DNA of 5,963 nt from an uncultured Woeseiaceae bacterium (GCA_947259435.1 CAMYMP010000050.1:1-5963), one strand, 5' to 3'; shown: positions 1-5,930, counted from the first letter of the stretch. Program-made: numbers and translations. Notes: generated from the sequence alone by a model not told the origin.

Positions 1-397
1 AAGCGACTTCCTCCATAGCTAAAGATCCACGGAAAATTACCTGGTCAATGTCGACGACCCATGCCGGATCTGGCTCGTCACCGAGCTCTGCATCAAACCG
101 GAGATCAGGCCGCCTCTTAGCAAGGCCTGGCGGTGCATATACGCGTGCTTCGGGCCACCGCTCGGCCCAATCGGCCAGGAATAGATGGTGAATCTTGTTC
201 GGAGAAACAATGTGGCGTACCGGTCCAACAGCCTGGACGGAATTGAAGAGTTCGTCTGTAAGTGCGACCGGCGACCACACCCACGTGCTTCCATCGGAAA
301 GCCGCACAACAGCCATGCGCGTAGGGTATGGGAAACCATAAAATGACACGGTCGGCCCTTCGGCCAGATACAGAGACGGTCCGAATGCTTCAAGCAT
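1..397 (-). CDS. DUF4336 domain-containing protein, N-terminal part (runs off left edge)
   Basis: An open frame on the minus strand starts at the ATG at 397-395 and stays open for 132 codons to the window edge, so the C-terminal part is missing. It begins MLEAFGPSLYLAEGPTVSFY and continues with FPYPTRMAVVRLSDGSTWVW, SPVALTDELF, GPVRHIVSPNKIHHLFLADW and PEARVYAPPGL, ending near VDIDQVIFRGSLAMEEVA. From memory this matches the DUF4336 family, whose members resemble the metallo-beta-lactamase fold and have no assigned reaction. The SPNKIHH segment (about residues 65-71) sits where such folds carry metal ligands, but metal binding here is an inference. AGAGGT lies about 13 bases before the ATG, a rather long spacing. 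An overlapping ATG five bases upstream (402-400) is in another frame that gives a basic, Cys/Arg-rich peptide without family resemblance. Usual family length is about 230-250 residues, so a little over half is present. Confidence 0.87.
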   Translation of the reverse strand, partial: MLEAFGPSLYLAEGPTVSFYGFPYPTRMAVVRLSDGSTWVWSPVALTDELFNSVQAVGPVRHIVSPNKIHHLFLADWAERWPEARVYAPPGLAKRRPDLRFDAELGDEPDPAWVVDIDQVIFRGSLAMEEVA

Positions 398-499
398 GTC
401 ATTTAGTCTGCACCTCTATCCAACTGATTGCCTATTCGGAAAATCACGTACGAACTTAGGGATACAAAGTGCCCGAATCATCAGAAGTGAAAGCTAATG

Positions 500-580
500 G
501 CAACATTGCATCAGTAGCAGCCAGTCTGCAGTTTATCACCTGAATGGCGGCTTCCGGCCACAAGCGGACGGTCAGCGCCA
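500..580 (-). repeat. Dispersed repeat copy A, downstream of the 302-aa exported-protein gene
   Basis: The 18-bp core at 550-567 reads CCGCTTGTGGCCGGAAGC on the minus strand. The whole 80-bp segment aligns with 2999-3080 (copy B): both contain GTCAGTAGCAG or CATCAGTAGCAG, then GTTTA-CACC, then the core. The core begins about 31 bp past the stop of the 302-aa gene. No U-tract follows, so it is not a typical Rho-independent terminator. It fills most of the 398-598 spacer, where I see no other gene. Confidence 0.65.
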
Positions 581-598
581 AGTTGTTTCAGCCAATCG

Positions 599-1507
599 CT
601 ACGGCGAACACGCCGGACATGGATGGGCTGAAATCACGATCAGTACTCCGGCCACCTCAAATCCAGACACAAACGTGACTGTCGGTGCAATTAGGCGAAG
701 ATCACCCGAAGCCAGTACCGTGGTCAGCGGGACAACGCTAATGGACACTTCTGCTGCGCAACTAATGTCGCCACTAACTACTTGTGCGAACGTAACGTTC
801 TGAGGATCGCCGCCAGAACAAGAATTGTTGGCGATAAGGGGTTCGGTGTCGAACCCATCAGCGATGCCATCGTTATCATCGTCCGAATCCGTACTATTGG
901 GATCGCCATCGCCGTCGGAGTCTGGGTCAAGCACGTCAAGCGCGCCAAGCGCTGAATAAATTTCCTCGTCTTGGCTGTCAAATTCAACGATGAAAAAAAA
1001 CGTTATTAGTATATCGTCCGCGTTAGGCGGGTAATTATCGAGACTACTATCACTGAACGAGAGAGGATCTAATACATATGATATTCCAATTTCTATTCGA
1101 CCTCCTCCAGAAGTACTCGCATCCCCTTCAAGATCGATGACATCAATTAGATCTCCCGCAACAAAGCTAGTATTGCCAAGAGAATTTAGCAATGCAGCGT
1201 CGCTTGCATTCAGAGTTTCATTATTTGAAATACTCAATCCCCCCGCCCCCATTAGACAACAATCGAATGAAGTAAGTGTTGTACCATCGGTGATGGAGCC
1301 ATCGAAGGTCACGTCATCGATAGCACCGGAAAAAACTGTCCCTATGTCGACGCCGGAGTACACAGCACCGCCCGTGTCTATGTCGACGATATCAAGTTGT
1401 CCGCTAAAGTTGATAGCGGCGGCTTGCGCAAGTGAGTGGACACCGATAAGAAAAATACACTGCGTGATTCGCAAGATAGTGCGTCGGCCAAGTCGGAATA
1501 TAATCAC
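599..1507 (-). CDS. Exported protein with TSP3-like calcium-binding Asp-rich segment and beta-rich C-terminal domain
   Basis: This 302-aa protein starts at a GTG (1507-1505) preceded by CGGAG eight bases upstream; no suitable ATG lies near. Residues 1-31 form a signal peptide: a basic start (RLGRR), a hydrophobic core (CIFLIGVHSLA) and AxA-type cleavage near residue 29 or 31. Residues 32-190 are Asp/Ser/Gly-rich, with beta-like strands and two adjacent cysteines (83-84). Residues 194-220 contain DPDSDGDGDPNSTDSDDDND followed by GIADGFD, the DxDxDG pattern of thrombospondin type 3 repeats, which bind calcium. Residues 237-297 (NVTFAQVVSGDISC... then LRLIAPTVTFVSGFEVAG) resemble beta-strand tails found at the ends of bacterial exported proteins; that comparison is from memory. 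The end, HPCPACSP, has two cysteines. Likely role: secreted or outer-surface structural or adhesive protein; the partner is unknown. There is no PEP-CTERM, LPXTG or lipobox anchor. Confidence 0.83.
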   Translation of the reverse strand: MIIFRLGRRTILRITQCIFLIGVHSLAQAAAINFSGQLDIVDIDTGGAVYSGVDIGTVFSGAIDDVTFDGSITDGTTLTSFDCCLMGAGGLSISNNETLNASDAALLNSLGNTSFVAGDLIDVIDLEGDASTSGGGRIEIGISYVLDPLSFSDSSLDNYPPNADDILITFFFIVEFDSQDEEIYSALGALDVLDPDSDGDGDPNSTDSDDDNDGIADGFDTEPLIANNSCSGGDPQNVTFAQVVSGDISCAAEVSISVVPLTTVLASGDLRLIAPTVTFVSGFEVAGVLIVISAHPCPACSP

Positions 1508-1684
1508 TTTTATTGCTCCGAGAATCCGTCCCTACAATATCCCATTACATGTGAAAAAAACCAAGCGCTTCGTAGAAAATGACAATCTCGCGAACATCTA
1601 ATACTTAGAGCTGTGTCAAAACTTCCCCGATCAACGTAATACCGACCGCCTCAGCGTCGTGACATTTTCTGGAGGCTAACCAGC

Positions 1685-1722
1685 CATTCAGTTAAGGATT
1701 TTTGAGAATCCAAGCCTGAATG
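1685..1722. repeat. Bipartite inverted repeat (hairpin)
   Basis: CATTCAG (1685-1691) and GGATT (1696-1700) pair with AATCC (1707-1711) and CTGAATG (1716-1722). This gives a 12-bp stem interrupted by a 4x4 internal loop, with a 6-base terminal loop. It lies 178 bp upstream of the 302-aa exported-protein start and 215 bp past the MAPEG stop. No T-run borders the stem on either side in the position expected for a terminator. Confidence 0.5.
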
Positions 1723-1750
1723 TCTGCTTTTCTCAATACCGGACGTTCAG
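1716..1750. repeat. Inverted repeat overlapping the preceding hairpin
   Basis: CTGAATGTC (1716-1724) is matched by GACGTTCAG (1742-1750) with one mismatch, enclosing a 17-base loop. The left arm shares CTGAATG with the 1685-1722 hairpin, so the two structures are mutually exclusive. The arm sequence GAATGTCTGCTTTT resembles GAACGTCTGCTTTT at 4721-4734. Confidence 0.45.
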
Positions 1751-1780
1751 TTCATAGAATAATCGACGAAATGACAGGCA

Positions 1781-1798
1781 GCTAACGGCCAGAAGCGG
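1781..1798 (-). repeat. Dispersed repeat core copy D, downstream of MAPEG gene
   Basis: On the minus strand it reads CCGCTTCTGGCCGTTAGC. It matches copies A (550-567) and B (3049-3066) at CCGCTT, GGCCG and AGC, with the same internal spacing. It lies 140 bp past the MAPEG stop, further from its upstream gene than the other copies. Confidence 0.55.
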
Positions 1799-1937
1799 CC
1801 CTTCGCTGGCAGTTCGATTTCGTCCAAGTTTAGTCAATATCATGAAACTGGCGGCCGCGGGCCTGGCCCGGTCCTTCGGTCGACAATTGCCATTCGTAAT
1901 CGGGCCCGGCCACAATGTGCGTGCTTAATGCCCGTTC

Positions 1938-2354
1938 TTACGAGAATCCTGACATGATCCCCGGCCAGCTGAGCCAGATACCGTAGACAGCAGCGACCAG
2001 CGTGATAAGGGCCGTGCCGCCGGCGCCAATCGCACGCGCCTTGTGCGCCATGTTGTCGTGCTTCAGGCCGATGGCATGCGCAATCCTCGCAATGATCAAC
2101 AGGTCGCCCACGACATACAGGAACATGCTGGAGCCGCTATTGGCCTCGATCAGGCCCATCAGGATCAGCATGATCGGTACGTATTCGAGAAAGTTCTGGT
2201 GGACCCGGACGCGCTCCGCCAGTTCCATGTTGACCGGGTCGCCGAAAAGAACGGAAACGCCCGCCTTGCCGCGATAGCTGCCAGCACGAAAGCTCAAAAC
2301 GAGTGCGAAAACCGCGAAGATTCCCGCGTACATCAGTGTAATAGGTAATTGCAT
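1938..2354 (-). CDS. MAPEG family membrane protein (YecN-like)
   Basis: This 138-aa protein fits the size of bacterial MAPEG members (membrane-associated proteins in eicosanoid and glutathione metabolism). The start chosen is the ATG at 2354-2352, which has GGAGG eight bases upstream; the frame is open further but has no other ribosome binding site. Four hydrophobic segments are visible: about residues 5-22, 59-70, 76-96 and 109-131. The family motif is RVRVHQNFLEYVP (48-60), followed by GLIE, then ARIAHAIGL (89-97) with Arg90 and His93. Eukaryotic relatives bind glutathione as trimers; for the bacterial YecN-like branch the substrate is not known, so glutathione transferase activity here is only possible. 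It is encoded 123 bp after the DM13 gene with its own ribosome binding site. Confidence 0.88.
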   Translation of the reverse strand: MQLPITLMYAGIFAVFALVLSFRAGSYRGKAGVSVLFGDPVNMELAERVRVHQNFLEYVPIMLILMGLIEANSGSSMFLYVVGDLLIIARIAHAIGLKHDNMAHKARAIGAGGTALITLVAAVYGIWLSWPGIMSGFS

Positions 2355-2371
2355 AGTTGTGTCCTCCGGAT
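2352..2371 (-). promoter_or_regulatory. Shine-Dalgarno site deciding the MAPEG start
   Basis: On the minus strand CCGGAGGACACAACT precedes the ATG at 2354. GGAGG lies 8 bases from it, the best ribosome binding site in the frame. A start 20 codons earlier (2414) would add a hydrophilic Arg/His/Asn-rich extension ahead of the first membrane segment and has no such site. Confidence 0.75.
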
Positions 2372-2477
2372 TCTTGTTGTAATGCCGTCGGCGTGAAGCA
2401 TCATAGTAGACCAAATCCCCAAGAAAACACCGGAGATTTCGTCATGCAATGAGAGGAGATTCGCACCTCAACACCGT

Positions 2478-2957
2478 CTATTGATAGGTCGCAGCGGTAA
2501 TGAACTGACCGAAAGATTCGCACCAGACGATCGCAGCATTGAATTCCCCTGGATCTACTGATTCCGGGACAGCGACCATAAAATTCTCGAATGTCTGTAC
2601 GAGACCCACCTGCACCATGTCAGGTTTCAGCGATTCAAAATCTGCTTCCGTCTCGACGAATTTGGGCGACAAATACAGTCGGTAGTCGGGCCCGGGTGCC
2701 AGGCGGCCCTCGAAAGCTATGTTGTCGGAACTAATGAATAGGGTTCCTTCGCCCCAATGAAATGCATCACTGTCCACCAGATCACGGCGAAACACTCCTT
2801 TGAATCGAGCGATGTCGGCCGTAGATCGAACCACTTCGGCATCGGGGCTTTCCGGTGCTGTCAAGATCGGAAGCAGGTAGATCCCAAGTGCGAAGCCGCC
2901 ACCGATGGCCAACGCGTGTGTGCCAATAAGCAACAGCATTCTTGCTGCACTGCGCAT
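2478..2957 (-). CDS. DM13 domain protein, membrane-anchored or exported
   Basis: The start is the ATG at 2957-2955, preceded by AAGGAGGAGAA, a very strong ribosome binding site; this gives 159 aa. Residues 1-34 carry a hydrophobic segment (MLLLIGTHALAIGGGFALGI) that could be an uncleaved signal anchor or signal peptide, placing the rest outside the cytoplasmic membrane. Residues 50-158 form a DM13 domain: GVFRRDLVDSDAFHWGEGTL, PGPDYRLYLSPKFV and the hallmark AAIVWCESFGQFITAATY, with its single conserved Cys146. DM13 domains are proposed to take part in redox or electron transfer through that cysteine; this is a proposal from the family, not shown here. It follows the zinc-ribbon microprotein gene after 134 bp that contain repeat copy B, so cotranscription is uncertain. 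Confidence 0.88.
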   Translation of the reverse strand: MRSAARMLLLIGTHALAIGGGFALGIYLLPILTAPESPDAEVVRSTADIARFKGVFRRDLVDSDAFHWGEGTLFISSDNIAFEGRLAPGPDYRLYLSPKFVETEADFESLKPDMVQVGLVQTFENFMVAVPESVDPGEFNAAIVWCESFGQFITAATYQ

Positions 2958-2972
2958 TTCTCCTCCTTCAAG
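2955..2972 (-). promoter_or_regulatory. Shine-Dalgarno site deciding the DM13 start
   Basis: On the minus strand TTGAAGGAGGAGAAATG carries a near-perfect anti-16S match five to seven bases before the ATG at 2957. The frame stays open 58 codons further upstream, but that part is repeat copy B and overlaps the end of the zinc-ribbon gene, so the downstream start is preferred. Confidence 0.8.
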
Positions 2973-2998
2973 TTCGGACCATCTGATCCGCTCGACAG

Positions 2999-3080
2999 GC
3001 AGCATTGGGTCAGTAGCAGTCTGTCGAGAGTTTACCACCCCGACTTCTGCTATCGGCCTCAAGCGGGCATTCACGGTCTG
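2999..3080 (-). repeat. Dispersed repeat copy B, between zinc-ribbon and DM13 genes
   Basis: The core at 3049-3066 reads CCGCTTGAGGCCGATAGC on the minus strand and matches copies A and D at CCGCTT, GGCCG and AGC. The flank on the DM13 side (CATTGGGTCAGTAGCAGTCT on the plus strand, then GTTTACCACC) aligns with copy A, so the shared element is about 80 bp. The core starts 25 bp past the zinc-ribbon stop codon. Confidence 0.65.
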
Positions 3081-3091
3081 TAGGCTTGAAA

Positions 3092-3238
3092 CTATGCCTG
3101 GCGGGTCCGCCTTAGACCGCACCGGTGGCATTCAACCGTCTCGATACCTCCCCCGCCAAAGCTGAATGTCTCAGTGATGACGTGGAAATCGTGGAATCCC
3201 AGCCAACACAGAATGCCGCCGAACAGCCGATTTGCCAT
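3092..3238 (-). CDS. Small zinc-ribbon-like protein (48 aa)
   Basis: The ATG at 3238-3236 is preceded by CGGAGGGAACGCAT, with GGAGG eight bases away, and gives a 48-residue protein ending in a TAG at 3094-3092. Visible pattern: Cys11, His16, (His19), then a Gly-rich turn FGGGGIE (27-33) and Cys37-x-x-Cys40-Gly. A Cys/His knuckle plus CxxCG is typical of tiny zinc ribbons, so one bound zinc is likely. The opening MANRLFGGILCWLGFHDFHV resembles short phage and chromosomal zinc-ribbon proteins of unknown role; I cannot name the family with certainty. A longer frame from 3343 has no ribosome binding site and adds an unrelated extension. It has its own candidate promoter upstream and is not obviously part of an operon. 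Confidence 0.75.
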   Translation of the reverse strand: MANRLFGGILCWLGFHDFHVITETFSFGGGGIETVECHRCGLRRTRQA

Positions 3239-3325
3239 ATGCGTTCCCTCCGGTCCGCGTGGGATTCTGCTGTATTCTGAGTGATCTTCTTCCTTCTTCC
3301 AAAGTGGTGCCGGGAGCAGGTGCCA

Positions 3326-3343
3326 ATGACCGGTAAGGGTCAT
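3326..3343. promoter_or_regulatory. Operator-like palindrome just past the -10 box
   Basis: ATGACC (3326-3331) and GGTCAT (3338-3343) form a perfect 6-bp inverted repeat around a 6-base spacer. On the minus strand it starts 8 bases past the TATAAT box, covering the expected transcription start. That position would suit a repressor site or an early-transcript hairpin. Chance occurrence is not excluded. Confidence 0.3.
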
Positions 3344-3351
3344 CAGCAGAA

Positions 3352-3357
3352 ATTATA
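3352..3357 (-). promoter_or_regulatory. TATAAT -10 box, candidate promoter for the zinc-ribbon gene
   Basis: The minus strand reads CGGTATAATTTC, an exact sigma-70 -10 hexamer. No good -35 lies 16-18 bases upstream (TGAGCC at 17), so the promoter would be weak or activator-dependent. Transcription would begin near 3345 and leave a leader of about 107 bases before the zinc-ribbon ATG. Confidence 0.35.
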
Positions 3358-3378
3358 CCGCGAACCAGGTGAACGGCT

Positions 3379-3405
3379 CAGCTCGGCCAAAAGCCGCCGT
3401 TGGCC
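3379..3405 (-). repeat. Dispersed repeat copy E with hairpin, after the 414-aa gene
   Basis: On the minus strand the core (3396-3379) reads CGGCTTTTGGCCGAGCTG, matching the other copies at GGCCG and most of CCGCTT. It also holds a perfect inverted repeat, GGCCAA (3385-3390) and TTGGCC (3400-3405), with a 9-base loop. It begins 6 bp past the stop of the 414-aa gene. There is no T-run after the stem, so any role in 3'-end formation would be as a processing barrier rather than a classical terminator. Confidence 0.55.
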
Positions 3406-3411
3406 ATTGCC

Positions 3412-4656
3412 CTATTGCTGGTTCCTTTCAGCGATTCGATCGGCCGCCTCCTGCATGTGCAGGCTCTTGTCTTCTCGAAGCGCTTTGAACTTTTTCCCTA
3501 ACGCACTTTTTTCAAATGCCTCAGGATCGTGTGGACCATCTAAAAAATGATGGTTCTTGGAATTGTCCCACTCGTAGATCATGACGTATTGAGGGTTATG
3601 GTTCAGTGGCTTAATCGTATATACGCGACCACTAAACTCGCCAAACGGGCCTGAAGGCTCGTCAGTTATTGAGCCACCGACACTGTCGAATGAACGAACA
3701 TCGGCAGGCAGCGGCCTAGCGCGTCGGTAATTGTGAGCTGTTGAATACTCTCTGGCGTTTGCCGGAATTGCAGCGATGCGATCCAGGACGTGGCCAGAAG
3801 GCTTACACGGCACCTGTAGCCTCGCGTGTTTGCCGTGCGTAAATAGATAGCCGTTACCGGCACCGGTTTGTTTAGGGCCCTCAGTTTGCTGCACGGCCTC
3901 AAACGCAGCGACGTTTTCCCGCGCCTTGTCGGTGGCCTGGTTCGGCAGGTCAGGTGCCTGATCGCGACTGTTGACGAATGCCGGCGAAGAGCCTTGCTGA
4001 TCGCACGGATAGGCGATACCGGTTCGCTCAACATAGCTTTTGTATCTCATCTCGAATGACAAAATGGATTGCAGCTCTCCACTTTGTGCGTGGATGACGT
4101 ATTCGTCTGAATGATCGGCGGCCTGGTCGAGTACAAGCTCGTCAGTATTGGGATCCAGCAGGTGCGGTCGGAGCTTGAGTTTCACAGTATTTACTTGTGC
4201 AATAGTCTTCAGGATCTGATCCTTTGCCTGCCGATTCAGGCCCGCCTCATTTTCGATCGCCTCTGCTAATTGACCATTTTGATCATATCCATCAATGCGG
4301 TTATAGATGCGCGTTCCGGTCCAGGTGTTGCCGTAGTTGCCGCCCATGCCGAGGCTTTGCAGCACGATCGGCGGAACATCCGCAAATGGCGTGAAGGTGA
4401 TCTCTGCGGTCGAGTTTCTGAGGGCGTTGGTATCGATCCTCGCAATCCGGATGCGGCCGTTTGAATGCCATTTTGCCTCCTCGTACCGAAGCTCGTCCGC
4501 CCCATTTCGCTCCAGGGCAGCCCGTGCCTCGGCGTCCGGGACGTCAATTACAACTTCAGAATAGGGCACTGTTTGCGCCTGGGTAATGCCCGTGCAGAGA
4601 AGCAGGGCCGTCGAAACAAAGCTGAAAACAGTCGCCAGAATGATCAAGATTCGCAT
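3412..4656 (-). CDS. Exported protein of unknown function (414 aa)
   Basis: I do not recognise this family. The ATG at 4656 opens a signal peptide: MRILIILATVFSFVSTALLL, then CTGITQA with likely cleavage after Ala27. Cys21 does not fit a lipobox because Leu precedes it, so a soluble periplasmic or secreted protein is expected. The mature part has just two cysteines (218 and 284), both in Pro-Cys context (AYPCDQ, QVPCKP), which may form a disulfide. Residues 103-115 are Gly/Asn/Thr-rich (GMGGNYGNTWTGT) and 119-150 look helical and acidic. A linker around 219-268 is rich in Gln, Ala and Asp. The last 35 residues form a strongly charged helix. AAAGGAG lies 14 bases before the ATG, longer than usual, so the start is less certain than its neighbours'. 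It follows hemE after 206 bp and is probably transcribed separately. Confidence 0.85.
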   Translation of the reverse strand: MRILIILATVFSFVSTALLLCTGITQAQTVPYSEVVIDVPDAEARAALERNGADELRYEEAKWHSNGRIRIARIDTNALRNSTAEITFTPFADVPPIVLQSLGMGGNYGNTWTGTRIYNRIDGYDQNGQLAEAIENEAGLNRQAKDQILKTIAQVNTVKLKLRPHLLDPNTDELVLDQAADHSDEYVIHAQSGELQSILSFEMRYKSYVERTGIAYPCDQQGSSPAFVNSRDQAPDLPNQATDKARENVAAFEAVQQTEGPKQTGAGNGYLFTHGKHARLQVPCKPSGHVLDRIAAIPANAREYSTAHNYRRARPLPADVRSFDSVGGSITDEPSGPFGEFSGRVYTIKPLNHNPQYVMIYEWDNSKNHHFLDGPHDPEAFEKSALGKKFKALREDKSLHMQEAADRIAERNQQ

Positions 4657-4687
4657 GCCAATCCGAGCGGCTCCTTTGGGTCATTTT

Positions 4688-4729
4688 CAGACGCTCATTG
4701 TAGCTCGAAAGCAGTTATCTGAACGTCTG
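4688..4729. promoter_or_regulatory. Inverted repeat with a possible -10 box ahead of the 414-aa gene
   Basis: CAGACGCTCA (4688-4697) pairs with TGAACGTCTG (4720-4729) with one mismatch. On the minus strand TACAAT (4702-4697) lies inside it and could be a -10 box about 41 bases before the start codon. The nearest -35 candidates (TTCAGA with a 15-base spacer) are poor. The repeat could be an operator or a further degenerate member of the dispersed family, since GTCTGCTTTT recurs at 1722-1731. The rest of the 4657-4862 spacer shows no gene and no terminator I can defend after hemE. Confidence 0.3.
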
Positions 4730-4862
4730 CTTTTGGGTGCATAGCCGCCCCTCACGACTGGCAAGTAGTGCCTGAGGGCCGGGAGTTCCGACACTTTCAG
4801 TTACAGGAAAGCACCGTCAAGCGGGATCGAGACATGACGATGGCGAACAGGCAGGTCGCAGG

Positions 4863-5930
4863 CTACGCCTTGTGATACTGCGGGCTCATTTCGTGCACTG
4901 CATCTACCAATACTGAAACGTTGTCCGGGTCGATGTCCGGCGTGATGCCGTGGCCGAGGTTGAAGACGTGTCCGGGACCCGTGCCGTAGCTCGCGAGCGT
5001 ATCCGCTACGCCCTGGCGGATAATCTCCGGTGATTCCCGCAAAGTCGCAGGATCCAGGTTTCCCTGCAGCGCCACCTTGTCCTCGACGTAACCACGTGCC
5101 GTCGCGAGGTCGGTCGTCCAGTCGACGCCGAGTGCATCGCATCCCGTAGCGACCATGTCGGTAAGCAGTGGCCCGGCACCTTTGGTAAACAAGATCACCG
5201 GGACCCGTCTGCCTTCGCTCTCGCGGGTCAGTCCATCGACGATTTGCTGCATGCTCGCGAGTGAGAAGCGCCGATAATCATCCGGCTCGAGTGCTGCGCC
5301 CCAGGTGTCGAATACCATCACGACCTGTGCGCCGGATTCGATTTGGGCATTCAGATAATTGACGGTGATTTTCGCAACTGTATCGAGCAGCGCATCGAGC
5401 GCCTTTGGATCCTCTGCGGCCAGGCCCTTGATTGTCTGGAACTCGCGGCTCGAGCCGCCTTCGACCATGTATGTGCCGACCGTCCAGGGACTGCCGGCAA
5501 ACCCGATCAGCGGCACGCGGCCGTCGAGCTCGCGGCGTATCGTCCGGACGGCATCGAACACGTAGGCCAGATCGTCAGCAACGTCGACGCCGCGCAGCTT
5601 CCGGATATCGCTGGCCGAGCGGACCGGCCGCTCGAATTTCGGCCCCTCGCCGGTCTCGAAATGGAGCCCAAGCCCCATCGCATCCGGGACCGTGAGGATA
5701 TCCGAAAACAAAATTGCTGCATCCAGCTTGTAACGCCGCAACGGCTGCATCGTCACCTCGCAAGCCAGTTCGGCGTTTCGGCACAAACTCATGAAATCAC
5801 CGGCCTGGGCGCGGACTTCGCGATACTCGGGCAGGTAACGGCCCGCCTGGCGCATGATCCAGAGCGGTGTGCGCTCCACAGGCTCGCGCAATAACGCGCG
5901 CAGCAGGAGATCGTTTTGCAGCTCAGTCAT
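4863..5930 (-). CDS. hemE: Uroporphyrinogen decarboxylase
   Basis: HemE removes the four acetate carboxyl groups of uroporphyrinogen III to give coproporphyrinogen III, a cytosolic step of haem synthesis needing no cofactor. The 355-aa length is normal. Signature 1 is complete: [17 protein letters not shown] (21-37), with substrate-binding Arg27 and Arg31. Asp77 in [15 protein letters not shown] is the catalytic aspartate equivalent. [20 protein letters not shown] (141-160) carries Tyr153, [11 protein letters not shown] follows, and His327 lies in [15 protein letters not shown]. All expected active-site residues are present. The ATG at 5930 has AGGTG eight bases upstream and overlaps a TGA by one base (TGATG), suggesting translational coupling to an upstream gene. 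In Pseudomonas, hemE follows gltB-gltD; whether that holds here cannot be seen. Confidence 0.98.
   Translation of the reverse strand: MTELQNDLLLRALLREPVERTPLWIMRQAGRYLPEYREVRAQAGDFMSLCRNAELACEVTMQPLRRYKLDAAILFSDILTVPDAMGLGLHFETGEGPKFERPVRSASDIRKLRGVDVADDLAYVFDAVRTIRRELDGRVPLIGFAGSPWTVGTYMVEGGSSREFQTIKGLAAEDPKALDALLDTVAKITVNYLNAQIESGAQVVMVFDTWGAALEPDDYRRFSLASMQQIVDGLTRESEGRRVPVILFTKGAGPLLTDMVATGCDALGVDWTTDLATARGYVEDKVALQGNLDPATLRESPEIIRQGVADTLASYGTGPGHVFNLGHGITPDIDPDNVSVLVDAVHEMSPQYHKA

Larger units (their letters stand above)
1508..1937. other. Long non-coding stretch between MAPEG gene and exported-protein gene
   Basis: About 430 bp without a convincing gene. It holds a bipartite hairpin (1685-1722), an inverted repeat (1716-1750), one dispersed repeat core (1781-1798) and an in-frame open segment after the MAPEG stop (1830-1937). 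A TTGACA hexamer occurs on the minus strand at 1619-1614, but no matching -10 lies 16-18 bases downstream, so no promoter for the exported-protein gene can be fixed. Short frames on both strands around 1733-1929 lack ribosome binding sites and family resemblance. Confidence 0.6.

Noticed and set aside
37..402. 121-aa minus-strand frame starting MTCLKHSDRL
   Set aside because: It is a shadow of the DUF4336 gene, whose true frame starts at 397 and shows clear family segments.
1137..1601. 154-aa plus-strand frame
   Set aside because: It lies antisense to the exported-protein gene, has no ribosome binding site and no family resemblance.
1614..1619. TTGACA on the minus strand as a -35 box for the 302-aa gene
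   Set aside because: The hexamers 16-18 bases downstream (TGTTCG and neighbours) do not resemble a -10; TATTAG is only 10 bases away.
1733..1915. 60-aa minus-strand frame
   Set aside because: It starts at TTG without a ribosome binding site and covers repeats; no recognisable protein features.
1842..1928. 28-codon plus-strand frame MKLAAAGLARSFGRQLPFVI...
   Set aside because: No Shine-Dalgarno sequence, very short, and the opposite strand is equally open; chance in GC-rich DNA is likely.
2432..2463. Short direct repeat GGAGATTTCG / GGAGATTCG between MAPEG and DM13 genes
   Set aside because: Only two imperfect 9-10-base copies, no dyad symmetry or relation to a promoter; likely chance.
4801..5142. 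113-aa minus-strand frame overlapping the end of hemE
   Set aside because: Arg-rich out-of-frame translation of hemE; no start signal.
5343..5894. 183-aa plus-strand frame
   Set aside because: Antisense shadow of hemE caused by its GC-rich codons.
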